A DNA stretch of 22,889 nt from Clostridiales bacterium (GCA_004558105.1 SFEB01000021.1:1-22889), one strand, 5' to 3'; counted from the first letter of the stretch, positions 6,968-18,400 are shown. Notes: generated by a model from the sequence alone, not told the origin. Numbers and translations: made by a program.

Positions 6968-8293
6968 ATGAGAGAAAAGAAGACGTTAAACGAACGGATT
7001 AAATCGCGCCGTTTGAAAAAGCAATCGGCAGTAGCAAACTTTACCCTGAGATTTTTATGCGGAATATTGTACTACAAAAAGTGTCACGTCACGGTCGACA
7101 GAAAGGTAAATCTTAAGGATTACAAGAACCGCCCTCTTCTCGTGGTTTCCAATCACGCGTCGCGTATGGATTACGCTTTCGTAACCAAGGCGCTGGGTAC
7201 GAGAAGGGTGAATTTCGTGGCGGCGGAAAACGAGTTTCACCGTTCTCATCTTCAGGGCGTGTTTAAGTTCGGCAACGTCATTCCCAAAAAGAATTTTGTG
7301 CCCGATCTTACTACGCTTAAGGGTATGACGAAAATTTTAAGAGAAGAAAAGAACGGGTGCGTATGTATTTTTCCGTGCGGAATGAGCACCGCTTCGGGCG
7401 CACAGCAACCGTCTATGCTGGGCAGTGGTAAGATGATTAAACATTTTGCAAAGTACGGCATACCGACGTTGGGCGTACGTATATACGGCGGATATTTTTT
7501 AAGCCCCAAGTTTGACGTAAAGGAGAGATTCGGCAAAATCGAGGTGGAGTTGTTTGAACTTTTGTCCGCAGAGCAAGCCAAAGACATGGATGAGAAAGAA
7601 ATTCAACTCAAACTTGACGAAGCTCTTTTCACCGACGACTATGCATGGAATAAGGATAAACAGCACGCTTATAAAAACGAAAACGGCGCGGCAACCAATC
7701 TTCATCAGATTCTTTACAAGTGCCCCGTGTGCGGTGAAGAGATGAGTATGGAGGGTAAAGGCGACGTTATCAGGTGCCTGAAATGCGGTAACGGCGCAAC
7801 CCTCGACGACAAGTACAATCTGGTACCGTTAAAGGGCAGCAAGGTGCCTGCCAATATCAAAGAGTGGTTCGACAACGAGCGCAGGGACATGCGCCGTAAG
7901 GTTTCTCAACCTGATTTCGTGATGGAAGAACACGTGAAAATCGGCGTCATGCGCGACTACGAATATATGAAAAATTACAATACGTGCGATTACGTCGGCG
8001 ACGGAATATTACATCTTGACAGAGACGGATTAAGGTACACGGGTACGCGTAGCGGCAAGCCTTTCGATGTGTTTATAAAATGGGATCTTATAAATACCAT
8101 TTGCTTGCCCATGGACGCGAGTTTCTTTTACACTTACGCCTATAACGGCGAATTTTTGCAGTTTAAACCCGATACCGCTAGTTGTATGCGTTGGTCTTTT
8201 GCAGTGGAAGAGGTATATCGGGTAAACGGCGGAAAGTGGCAGAATTATCCGTGGTTCGATTACGAAAAGGACAGTCCGTTGATTGAAGGTTGA
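6968..8293 (+). CDS. PlsC-like 1-acylglycerol-3-phosphate acyltransferase with C4 zinc ribbon
   Basis: Predicted membrane-associated acyltransferase of the lysophosphatidate acyltransferase family, so a likely role in phospholipid or glycolipid synthesis. Counting from ATG 6968 (441 aa), the acyltransferase domain spans about 40-200. It has the catalytic HX4D box in SNHASRMDY (H63, D68) and FPCGMSTASG (135-144) where the family usually has FPEGTRS, so the third motif is degenerate. A C4 zinc ribbon follows: CPVC (252-255) and CLKC (270-273). The remaining 160 residues form an unrecognised domain rich in aromatic residues, ending GKWQNYPWF. There is no signal peptide. The start was chosen because the promoter -10 at 6909-6914 overlaps the longer reading, and GGAG lies 11 bases before 6968. 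The acyltransferase call is solid; substrate and the job of the C-terminal half are unknown. Confidence 0.82.
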   Translation: MREKKTLNERIKSRRLKKQSAVANFTLRFLCGILYYKKCHVTVDRKVNLKDYKNRPLLVVSNHASRMDYAFVTKALGTRRVNFVAAENEFHRSHLQGVFKFGNVIPKKNFVPDLTTLKGMTKILREEKNGCVCIFPCGMSTASGAQQPSMLGSGKMIKHFAKYGIPTLGVRIYGGYFLSPKFDVKERFGKIEVELFELLSAEQAKDMDEKEIQLKLDEALFTDDYAWNKDKQHAYKNENGAATNLHQILYKCPVCGEEMSMEGKGDVIRCLKCGNGATLDDKYNLVPLKGSKVPANIKEWFDNERRDMRRKVSQPDFVMEEHVKIGVMRDYEYMKNYNTCDYVGDGILHLDRDGLRYTGTRSGKPFDVFIKWDLINTICLPMDASFFYTYAYNGEFLQFKPDTASCMRWSFAVEEVYRVNGGKWQNYPWFDYEKDSPLIEG

Positions 8294-8316
8294 ATAAACG
8301 GAACAAGATAAACGAT

Positions 8317-8347
8317 AAAAAAACGCGACACAGTCGCGTTTTTTTTT
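8317..8347. terminator. Bidirectional rho-independent terminator
   Basis: A perfect 13-bp stem with A-tract and T-tract arms (8317-8329 with 8333-8345, core ACGCGAC/GTCGCGT) and an ACA loop. It sits between convergent genes and can end transcripts from both: a T-run on each strand follows the stem. Confidence 0.93.
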
Positions 8348-8363
8348 GTCGTCTTTAAACTTT

Positions 8364-9449
8364 TCAGTTTCTTTTTATTAGTAATACCTGTGCCTGGCTT
8401 GCCATTCCCAGACCTTCTGCCGTGATGCCGAGGTTTTCCGTCGTGGTGGCGGAAACGTTTACTCGGGATACCGCGCAATCAAGCCGTTCGGCAACGTTTT
8501 TACGCATTTTTTCAATATATGGGGACAGACGGGGTGCCTGAGCCATAATCACGATAGAGGCGTTGACTACTTCGTATCCGTTCTTCCGCGCTTTCTTCAG
8601 GACTTCGTCCAGCATTAATCCGCTGTCGATACCGAGGTATTTGTCGTCGGTGTCGGGGAAGAGGTTGCCTATGTCTTTTTCTCCTGTTGCGGAGAGAATC
8701 GCGTCGATTAAAGCATGCAAAGCGACGTCGGCGTCGCTGTGTCCGATTAAACCGAGATTAAAGGGGACGGGTACGCCGCAAAGGATAAGTTTTCGGTTTT
8801 CGCCGAGGCGATGTGCGTCAAAACCGATTCCGATTCTGTAGGTCGGCAGGTCGCTCGGGTATGTGACTTTTTTGTTTCCGGTTTCGCCTTCGATAAAATG
8901 GAGCGAGCCGTAAGCGTTAAGCCACACCTGCCCGTCGTCGGTAAGGGAAGAGGTGGCGAGGTCGTATGCGTTTTTTAGTTTTGCCAGGTCGAAAGCCTGC
9001 GGAGTCTGCGCCGCAGAAAGATTTTCGCGGGGGACGGGTAAGGACTTTCCTGCGTCGTACAGGCTATCCGTAACGGGGGTGACGGGTATCGCGCTACCGT
9101 ATTTTTCCGCATGTAAAAAGGCTCTTTCAAAGAGGTCGGGGGTCGCAAAAGGACGTGCTCCGTCGTGAATGGCTACGATTTCCGTGCCGACGGGTAGCGC
9201 TTCCAGTCCTTTTCTGACCGATTCCGAACGGGTTGCTCCGCCGCATACGACGGTTGCCTGCCCGTCTGACAGCTGACGCATTTTGTCTGCGTTGGATTTA
9301 TTCGCGACGATAACCACGCTGTCGCAAGCATTTTTAGCCGCGTCGAAAGTATGCATGATTAACGGCTTGCCGAGATAATCGAAAAAAAGTTTGTCTTGTT
9401 TAAAGCGGCTGCTTTCTCCTGCCGCAACTATAATAACGGAACGTTTCAT
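8364..9449 (-). CDS. ispDF: Bifunctional IspD/IspF of the MEP isoprenoid pathway
   Basis: Bifunctional enzyme of the non-mevalonate pathway to isopentenyl diphosphate. Residues 1-203 are IspD (4-diphosphocytidyl-2-C-methylerythritol synthase): start VIIVAAGESSRF with K20, GGATRSESV at 70-78, and HDGARP at 95-100. Residues 204-361 are IspF (2-C-methylerythritol 2,4-cyclodiphosphate synthase): RIGIGFDAHRLG with zinc ligands D211 and H213, HSDADVALHA with H245, and TTTENLGITAEGLG near the end. The linker between the halves is very short. Start 9449 begins exactly at the IspD family start, yet no Shine-Dalgarno sequence is visible upstream; the region is A-rich. It lies 62 bp after rqcP on the same strand and ends at the shared bidirectional terminator. 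The intermediate enzyme IspE is not in the window. Confidence 0.95.
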   Translation of the reverse strand: MKRSVIIVAAGESSRFKQDKLFFDYLGKPLIMHTFDAAKNACDSVVIVANKSNADKMRQLSDGQATVVCGGATRSESVRKGLEALPVGTEIVAIHDGARPFATPDLFERAFLHAEKYGSAIPVTPVTDSLYDAGKSLPVPRENLSAAQTPQAFDLAKLKNAYDLATSSLTDDGQVWLNAYGSLHFIEGETGNKKVTYPSDLPTYRIGIGFDAHRLGENRKLILCGVPVPFNLGLIGHSDADVALHALIDAILSATGEKDIGNLFPDTDDKYLGIDSGLMLDEVLKKARKNGYEVVNASIVIMAQAPRLSPYIEKMRKNVAERLDCAVSRVNVSATTTENLGITAEGLGMASQAQVLLIKRN

Positions 9450-9511
9450 TTTTTTGTTTTTTTAATCGTCAACTTAAAAGGCGTTATTCTGTAAAAAGTA
9501 TCCGCAATACG

Positions 9512-9760
9512 TTATTCGTCTTGCAGAATGGTGTACATTTGCGCCGCTTCGTCTTTTTTAACAGATTCTTTTACCTGGTTGACAACGAACACCAGTTGAC
9601 CGCCCGCAAAGGCGATAGCGACTTTGTCTCCCGGTTTGATTTGCGCGCCGGGTTTGGCGGTGCGACCGTTGACGGAAACTTTTCCGCCGTGGCAGGCTTC
9701 GTTTGCCACCGTGCGGCGTTTTAAAATTCTCGATACTTTTAAAAATTTGTCCAATCTCAT
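9512..9760 (-). CDS. rqcP: RqcP, S4-domain ribosome quality-control factor
   Basis: Small S4-type RNA-binding protein (82 aa) of the RqcP/YabO family. In B. subtilis RqcP binds stalled 50S subunits and steadies the P-site tRNA while RqcH adds alanine tails to the blocked nascent chain. The S4 domain starts at residue 1 (MRLDKFLKVSRILKRR) and continues through KVSVNGRTAKPGAQIKPGD. The family-typical tail KKDEAAQMYTILQDE closes it. AAAGGT lies six bases before ATG 9760. Downstream on the same strand is ispDF; the sporulation and division genes (yabP, yabQ, divIC) that often adjoin it in Bacilli and Clostridia are absent here. Hsp15 is a related alternative, but the C-terminal tail fits RqcP better. 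Confidence 0.92.
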   Translation of the reverse strand: MRLDKFLKVSRILKRRTVANEACHGGKVSVNGRTAKPGAQIKPGDKVAIAFAGGQLVFVVNQVKESVKKDEAAQMYTILQDE

Positions 9761-9811
9761 TTTTTACCTTTCGGGAGTGATTTTCACTTCTATCAATAAT
9801 ATACGCGCGTA

Positions 9812-9823
9812 CGTACATGTACG
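9812..9823. promoter_or_regulatory. Palindrome upstream of rqcP (possible operator)
   Basis: Perfect 12-bp palindrome CGTACATGTACG. A longer imperfect symmetry, GCGTAC at 9807-9812 and GTACGC at 9819-9824, overlaps it. It lies just upstream of a possible rqcP -10 element, TATATT on the minus strand. Operator function is inference only. Confidence 0.35.
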
Positions 9824-9926
9824 CAGACATTTTTGTCGTAAATTGTCTCAAAAAATCGTAATTTGCGGTTTCAAAAATGAAAAAATAATTAATATTTTTT
9901 TATTGTAACAACCATGTTAAAAACGA

Positions 9927-9963
9927 TTGACTATTGACAAAGTTGGTGCTAAATTAGTTTAAT
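9927..9963 (+). promoter_or_regulatory. rpoB promoter region (two overlapping sigma-A promoters)
   Basis: TTGACT (9927-9932), 17-bp spacer, TAAATT (9950-9955). Overlapping this, TTGACA (9934-9939), 18-bp spacer, TTTAAT (9958-9963). Either gives a leader of about 140 nt before ATG 10111. Confidence 0.7.
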
Positions 9964-9972
9964 GCATTAATA

Positions 9973-10032
9973 TTGCCAAGTTTGCGCTTTTTTAGGGAAA
10001 ACAAGGCAAATGCAGTCAGGTCGGCATTTTTT
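9973..10032 (+). promoter_or_regulatory. Possible attenuator in the rpoB leader
   Basis: Hairpin 1 pairs TTGCC (9973-9977) with GGCAA (10005-10009) and GTTT (9980-9983) with AAAC (9999-10002). Hairpin 2 pairs AAATGC (10008-10013) with GCATTT (10024-10029) and runs into T residues to 10032, like a weak terminator. The two share bases 10008-10009, so they cannot both form fully. This resembles an antiterminator/terminator pair, but the stems are short. Confidence 0.35.
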
Positions 10033-10110
10033 ACAACTCAAGTATAGCAAATTTAAAAAAAAATGCAACCGTTTAACGCGTAAAAAATATTTTTTCAGAG
10101 GTAGGTATAA

Positions 10111-13100
10111 ATGCAGGTACATACTCAAAAATTCGGCAACACGGAAAGAAAGACCTTTTCCAAAGTCGACGAGGTCATTAAACTTCCCAATCTGATCGAG
10201 GTCCAAAAGACAAGTTACGACGCCTTTCTTAAGCATGGTATCCGTGAGGTTCTTGACGACTTTTCGCCCATTGTGGACTACTCCGGGCGTTTCGAGTTGC
10301 AGTTTCTCGATTACACCATTGATTCGAAAAGCAAGTATTCGGAAAACGAGTGCAGATTGCGCGACGCAACTTACGCCGCTCCGTTAAAACTTAAGGTCAG
10401 TCTCATGAGAAAGGACACCGGCGAAATTGCGGAACACGAAGTCTATATGGGGGACTTTCCTTTGATGACCGATACGGGCAGTTTTATCATTAACGGTGCG
10501 GAGCGCGTAGTAGTAAGTCAATTGGTGCGTTCTCCCGGCGTGTATGCGGCGGCAGAGATGGACAAGAGCGGAAAAGTAAAGTACGATACCACCGTTATTC
10601 CCAACCGCGGCGCCTGGCTTGAATTCGTTCATGACGCCAACAACGATATACTGTACGTTCACGTCGACCGCAACCGTAAACTCCCGGCGACGGTATTGCT
10701 GAGAGCCATCGGCGTTTCTTCGGACGAACAAATCAAAGATTTGTTCTTTAACGACGTTACCATTTGCAACACCTGCGACAAGGACGAAAGCAAAGACGAG
10801 CGCAGCGGCAAGCTGGAACTTTACAAACGTCTTCGTCCGGGCGAAATTCCCACCGACGAGTCGGTTGATAAACAAGTAAAAGATTTGTTGTTTGACCGTA
10901 AACGTTACGACCTTGCACGCGTGGGGCGTTATAAATTCAATAAAAAACTCAGTCTGGCAAACCGCATCTCTCCTTACAGAGACGACAGCACTAACTGGAT
11001 TGATTATACTTTGGCGGAGGACGTTGTCGCTACAGTAGAAACTGCGGAAGGTACCAGGGACATCGTTATCGGTACCGCCGGCGAAGTACTTACCAAGGAA
11101 CAGGCTTACGTCATTCAGAACAGCGGCGTCAACGTCGTTTACGTTTTTGATAACAATCACCCCGACCAGAAGGTCAAGGTTATCGGTAATAACACCGTCG
11201 ATATCAAGTACTACCTCAGCCTCGTCGATTCGCGTTATGCCGACGTCGATTTCGAGTCGGAAGCCATCGGTATCAACGAAGCGGTCAATCTTACCGCACT
11301 TAAAGAAATTCTTGCTCAGGGCTTGTCGGTAGAAGAGACTATCAGAGCGATAGCGGGCAGTCGCGATATGCTTATTCCCCGTCACATCACCGTAGACGAT
11401 ATCATCGCAACCGTCAGCTACAACCTCGGTCTTAAACACGGCGTCGGTCAGGTGGATAACATCGACCACCTCGGCAACAGACGCGTTCGCAGCGTGGGCG
11501 AGTTGCTCCAGAACCAATTCCGTATCGGTATTGCCCGTCTAGAAAGAGTTATAAGAGAGCGTATGGCTATTCAGGAGATTGACAAAGCCACTCCGCAAAG
11601 CCTTATAAACGTTCGTCCCGTAAGTTCTGCCATCAAAGAATTTTTCGGGAGCAGCCAATTGTCACAATTTATGGACCAGACCAACCCCATTGCCGAACTT
11701 ACTCACAAGCGTAAGTTGTCAGCGTTGGGCCCCGGCGGTCTTAACAGAGAACGCGCGACCTTCGAAGTCCGCGACGTTCATTACAGTCACTACGGCAGAA
11801 TGTGCCCGATTGAAACGCCGGAAGGTCAGAACATCGGTCTTATTACTTCTCTTGCGTCTTTTTCACGCATCAATCAATACGGTTTTATCGAGAGTCCGTA
11901 TCGCAAGATCGATCCCGTAACCCATACCGTTACGGATGAAGTAGAATACCTGACGGCGGACAGAGAAGACGGAAACATTATCGCGCAAGCCAACGAGCCG
12001 TTCGACGAAAACCGTCACTTTATTCATGAACGTATTACCTGCCGTTATCGCGCCGATATTAAGGAATATCCCGCAGATAAGGTAGATTACATGGACGTTA
12101 GTCCGAAACAATTGGTTTCGGTCGCCACCAGTCTTATTCCGTTTTTGGAAAACGACGATACCAACCGTGCGTTGATGGGTTCTAACATGCAACGTCAGGC
12201 GGTGCCTTTGCTTCGTCCCGAAACGCCTATCGTCGCAACGGGTATCGAAGGACGTATCGCTTACGACAGCGGCGTAATGGTTCTGGCAAAGCAGGACGGC
12301 GTCGTAACGAAAATAACGGGTACGAGTATCGAGGTTACCGACGACGATGGAGTAGTAGAAGTTTATCCGCTTAAAAAATTCGTTCGCAGCAACCAGGGTA
12401 CCTGCGTAAACCAGCGTATCATCGTCAAGGTCGGTCAACGCGTGTACAAAGAAACTGCCGAGCACGAAGCAACCGTACTTGCCGACGGTCCCAGCACCAA
12501 TCAGGGCGAACTGAGCCTCGGCAGAAACGTTCTCATCGGATTTATGACGTGGGAAGGTTACAACTACGAAGATGCAATTCTTATTTCGGAAGATCTGGTT
12601 AAAGACGACGTCTTTACCACCGTTCATATAGAAGAGCACGAATCGGAAACGCGCGACACCAAACTCGGACCGGAAGAGTTTACGCGCGACATACCCAACG
12701 TAAGCGAAGAGGCGTTAAAAGACCTCGACGAAGACGGTATTATCCGTATCGGCGCAGAAGTCAGACCGGGCGATATTCTCGTCGGTAAAGTTACGCCCAA
12801 GGGCGAGACCGAACTCACTCCCGAAGAGAGATTGCTCCGCGCTATCTTCTCGGAAAAAGCGAGAGAAGTCCGCGACACCTCCCTCCGCGTACCTAACGGC
12901 GAAGGCGGTATCGTAGTTGACGTAAAAATATTTACGAAAGAAAACAAAGACGAGCTTGACCCCGGCGTCAACAAACTCGTCCGCGTATATATAGCGCAAA
13001 AGCGTAAGCTGGGCGTAGGCGACAAGATGGCGGGACGTCACGGTAACAAGGGCGTCGTGTCCAGGGTTTTGCCGAGAGAGGATATGCCTTTTATGGAAGA

Positions 13101-13953
13101 CGGTACGCCATTGCAGATCGTTCTCAATCCGTTGGGCGTTCCTTCGCGTATGAACATCGGGCAGGTTCTCGAAGTTCACTTGGGCTTGGTTGCCAAAATG
13201 CTGGGTTGGAAAGTTGCCACGCCGGTGTTTGACGGTGCAAGCGAAAACGATATTAAAGAATTGTTTGAACAAAACTGCATGATAAATCCGCAGACGGGTA
13301 AAGTAGACGGTAAAGTCACTCTGTACGACGGTCGTACGGGTATGCCTTTCGAAAACCGCGTAACTGTCGGGTACATGTATATGCTCAAACTTATCCACCT
13401 GGTCGACGACAAGATTCACGCGCGTAGTACCGGTCCGTACAGTCTGGTTACGCAACAACCTCTGGGCGGTAAGGCGCAGTTCGGCGGACAACGTTTCGGC
13501 GAAATGGAAGTCTGGGCGTTGGAAGCATACGGCGCAGCAAACGTTTTGCAGGAAATTTTAACCGTCAAGTCGGACGACGTCGTAGGGCGTGTAAAAACTT
13601 ACGAGTCAATCGTCAAGGGCGAAAACATTTCCGGTCCCGGTATTCCCGAAGCGTTCAAGGTTCTCATTAAAGAACTTCAGAGTCTGGCTCTCGACGTGAA
13701 GGTGCTGAGCGAAGACAACGAAGTTATCGAAATCAAGGACAGCGTAGACGACGAAACCGATTATATCGAAACGACGCTCAAAGAAAACGAACAGAAGAGA
13801 GAACAATTGCTCAACTTTAACGCAGACGAGGAAGTCGACCTCGTCGACGACGACGATTTCAGCTTTGACGAAGAAATCATCAACGACGCTGAAAGTATCG
13901 ATCACGAACTCGACTTTAACTCTTTGTTTGACGACGAAGACGAGGATATGTAA
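10111..13953 (+). CDS. rpoB: RNA polymerase beta subunit
   Basis: Catalytic-core subunit of RNA polymerase. The 1280 residues run in the usual beta order, from the N-terminal lobes to the C-terminal clamp segment (QQPLGGKAQFGGQRFGEMEV). The rifampicin region is intact: GSSQLSQFMDQTNP at 513-526, then THKRKLSALGPGG, with D522, H532 and S537 equivalent to E. coli D516, H526 and S531. No classic resistance change is seen. It is longer than the 1193-residue B. subtilis protein as I recall it: about 50 extra residues lie before the rifampicin region, and an acidic tail of 69 residues (30 Asp/Glu against 3 Lys/Arg) follows position 1211. AGAGGT precedes ATG 10111. rpoC follows after 11 bases. It is not preceded by rplJL as in many bacteria, and has its own promoter and leader. 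Confidence 0.99.
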   Translation: MQVHTQKFGNTERKTFSKVDEVIKLPNLIEVQKTSYDAFLKHGIREVLDDFSPIVDYSGRFELQFLDYTIDSKSKYSENECRLRDATYAAPLKLKVSLMRKDTGEIAEHEVYMGDFPLMTDTGSFIINGAERVVVSQLVRSPGVYAAAEMDKSGKVKYDTTVIPNRGAWLEFVHDANNDILYVHVDRNRKLPATVLLRAIGVSSDEQIKDLFFNDVTICNTCDKDESKDERSGKLELYKRLRPGEIPTDESVDKQVKDLLFDRKRYDLARVGRYKFNKKLSLANRISPYRDDSTNWIDYTLAEDVVATVETAEGTRDIVIGTAGEVLTKEQAYVIQNSGVNVVYVFDNNHPDQKVKVIGNNTVDIKYYLSLVDSRYADVDFESEAIGINEAVNLTALKEILAQGLSVEETIRAIAGSRDMLIPRHITVDDIIATVSYNLGLKHGVGQVDNIDHLGNRRVRSVGELLQNQFRIGIARLERVIRERMAIQEIDKATPQSLINVRPVSSAIKEFFGSSQLSQFMDQTNPIAELTHKRKLSALGPGGLNRERATFEVRDVHYSHYGRMCPIETPEGQNIGLITSLASFSRINQYGFIESPYRKIDPVTHTVTDEVEYLTADREDGNIIAQANEPFDENRHFIHERITCRYRADIKEYPADKVDYMDVSPKQLVSVATSLIPFLENDDTNRALMGSNMQRQAVPLLRPETPIVATGIEGRIAYDSGVMVLAKQDGVVTKITGTSIEVTDDDGVVEVYPLKKFVRSNQGTCVNQRIIVKVGQRVYKETAEHEATVLADGPSTNQGELSLGRNVLIGFMTWEGYNYEDAILISEDLVKDDVFTTVHIEEHESETRDTKLGPEEFTRDIPNVSEEALKDLDEDGIIRIGAEVRPGDILVGKVTPKGETELTPEERLLRAIFSEKAREVRDTSLRVPNGEGGIVVDVKIFTKENKDELDPGVNKLVRVYIAQKRKLGVGDKMAGRHGNKGVVSRVLPREDMPFMEDGTPLQIVLNPLGVPSRMNIGQVLEVHLGLVAKMLGWKVATPVFDGASENDIKELFEQNCMINPQTGKVDGKVTLYDGRTGMPFENRVTVGYMYMLKLIHLVDDKIHARSTGPYSLVTQQPLGGKAQFGGQRFGEMEVWALEAYGAANVLQEILTVKSDDVVGRVKTYESIVKGENISGPGIPEAFKVLIKELQSLALDVKVLSEDNEVIEIKDSVDDETDYIETTLKENEQKREQLLNFNADEEVDLVDDDDFSFDEEIINDAESIDHELDFNSLFDDEDEDM

Positions 13954-13964
13954 GGAGGGGTAAT

Positions 13965-17677
<3,713 letters not shown>

Positions 17678-17681
<4 letters not shown>

Positions 17682-17706
17682 CAAGTTGCAAAAAGTTTGT
17701 TATTAT
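17678..17706 (+). promoter_or_regulatory. Promoter of the L7Ae-rpsL-rpsG-fusA operon
   Basis: Perfect TTGACA, 17-bp spacer, TATTAT. The -35 box overlaps the rpoC stop codon. The predicted start near 17713 leaves only about ten bases before ATG 17723. Confidence 0.82.
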
Positions 17707-17722
17707 AACCATTGCGTGATTT

Positions 17723-17974
17723 ATGGACATTAGCGATTTATCACATTTACAAAAGGTCGTTGGTCTCAAACAGGTGCTAAAACAGTTGAGCCTCGGCCGC
17801 ATACAAACAGTTATTTTAGCCACCGACGCGGAACCTGATTTTGAAAAACAAGTCAAGGACGCGGCGGCGGCAAACGGCGTCCCGGTCATCGTTGCCGAGA
17901 CCAAAACAAGATTGGCCGAGTTGTGCGGTATCGACAAAATCGCTACCGTCGTCGGCATACTTAAACAAGGATAG
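17723..17974 (+). CDS. L7Ae/YbxF-type ribosomal protein-like RNA-binding protein
   Basis: Small (83 aa) member of the L7Ae/L30e/Gadd45 fold, in the exact place between rpoC and rpsL where Bacillota carry ybxF (rplGB). Family members bind kink-turn RNA; the cellular role of YbxF is not well defined. The typical L7Ae pattern is present: VVGLKQVLKQLSLGRIQ, then VILATDAEP (30-38), then GVPVIVAETKTRLAELCGID (56-75, kink-turn contact region by family analogy). No Shine-Dalgarno sequence is visible before ATG 17723, and the nearby promoter implies a leader of about ten bases, so it may be translated as a nearly leaderless message. A later internal start is unlikely because the fold would lose its first helix. 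Confidence 0.88.
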   Translation: MDISDLSHLQKVVGLKQVLKQLSLGRIQTVILATDAEPDFEKQVKDAAAANGVPVIVAETKTRLAELCGIDKIATVVGILKQG

Positions 17975-18022
17975 AGTGAAAAACTCTTTATATATCCGAC
18001 CAATATTAAAAGGAGGTAAAAA

Positions 18023-18400
18023 ATGGCTACAATCAATCAATTGATCAAGCAAGGTAGAGAGAGCGGCGTCGTTAAATCGACGGTTCCACTTTTGGACGGC
18101 TGCCCTCAAAAGAGAGGCGTTTGCCTCAGCGTTACCACGACTTCGCCGAAGAAACCTAATTCCGCACTTCGTAAGATTACGAGAATCAGACGTACCAACG
18201 GTGAAGAAGGTACTTGCTACATCCCGGGCGAAGGTCACAACCTTCAGGAACACAGTGTCGTCCTTATCCGCGGCGGCAGAGTCAGAGACTTGCCGGGTGT
18301 TCGTTATCACGTCATCAGAGGCGTACTTGATACGGCAGGCGTTGCAAACAGAAAACAAGCTCGTAGCAAGTACGGCGCAAAACGTCCCAAGACCAAATAA
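18023..18400 (+). CDS. rpsL: 30S ribosomal protein S12
   Basis: Decoding-centre protein of the small subunit. The 125 residues match the bacterial family, with TTTSPKKPNSALRK (38-51), GEGHNLQEHSVVLIRGGRV (69-87) and the C-terminal RSKYGAKRPK. AAGGAGG precedes ATG 18023 with ideal spacing. K43, a classic streptomycin-resistance site, is the normal Lys, whereas position 88, usually Lys in RVKDLPG, is Arg (codon 18284-18286, AGA). The same Lys-to-Arg change at position 88 is a known streptomycin-resistance mutation in Mycobacterium tuberculosis. It is followed by an unusually long, structured gap before rpsG. Confidence 0.98.
   Translation: MATINQLIKQGRESGVVKSTVPLLDGCPQKRGVCLSVTTTSPKKPNSALRKITRIRRTNGEEGTCYIPGEGHNLQEHSVVLIRGGRVRDLPGVRYHVIRGVLDTAGVANRKQARSKYGAKRPKTK

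Larger units (their letters stand above)
9761..10110. other. Divergent intergenic region between rqcP and rpoB
   Basis: A 350-bp gene-free stretch. Near rqcP it holds a 12-bp perfect palindrome, CGTACATGTACG, at 9812-9823. Its middle is AT-rich. It then carries the rpoB promoter (9927-9963) and a leader of about 140 nt with two overlapping hairpins (9973-10009 and 10008-10032). Just before the rpoB ribosome site is an A6-T-A-T6 palindrome (10082-10095). No gene is seen in it. Confidence 0.85.

Noticed and set aside
11641..11760. Rifampicin-resistance changes in RpoB
   Set aside because: The residues equivalent to E. coli Q513, D516, H526 and S531 are all wild type.
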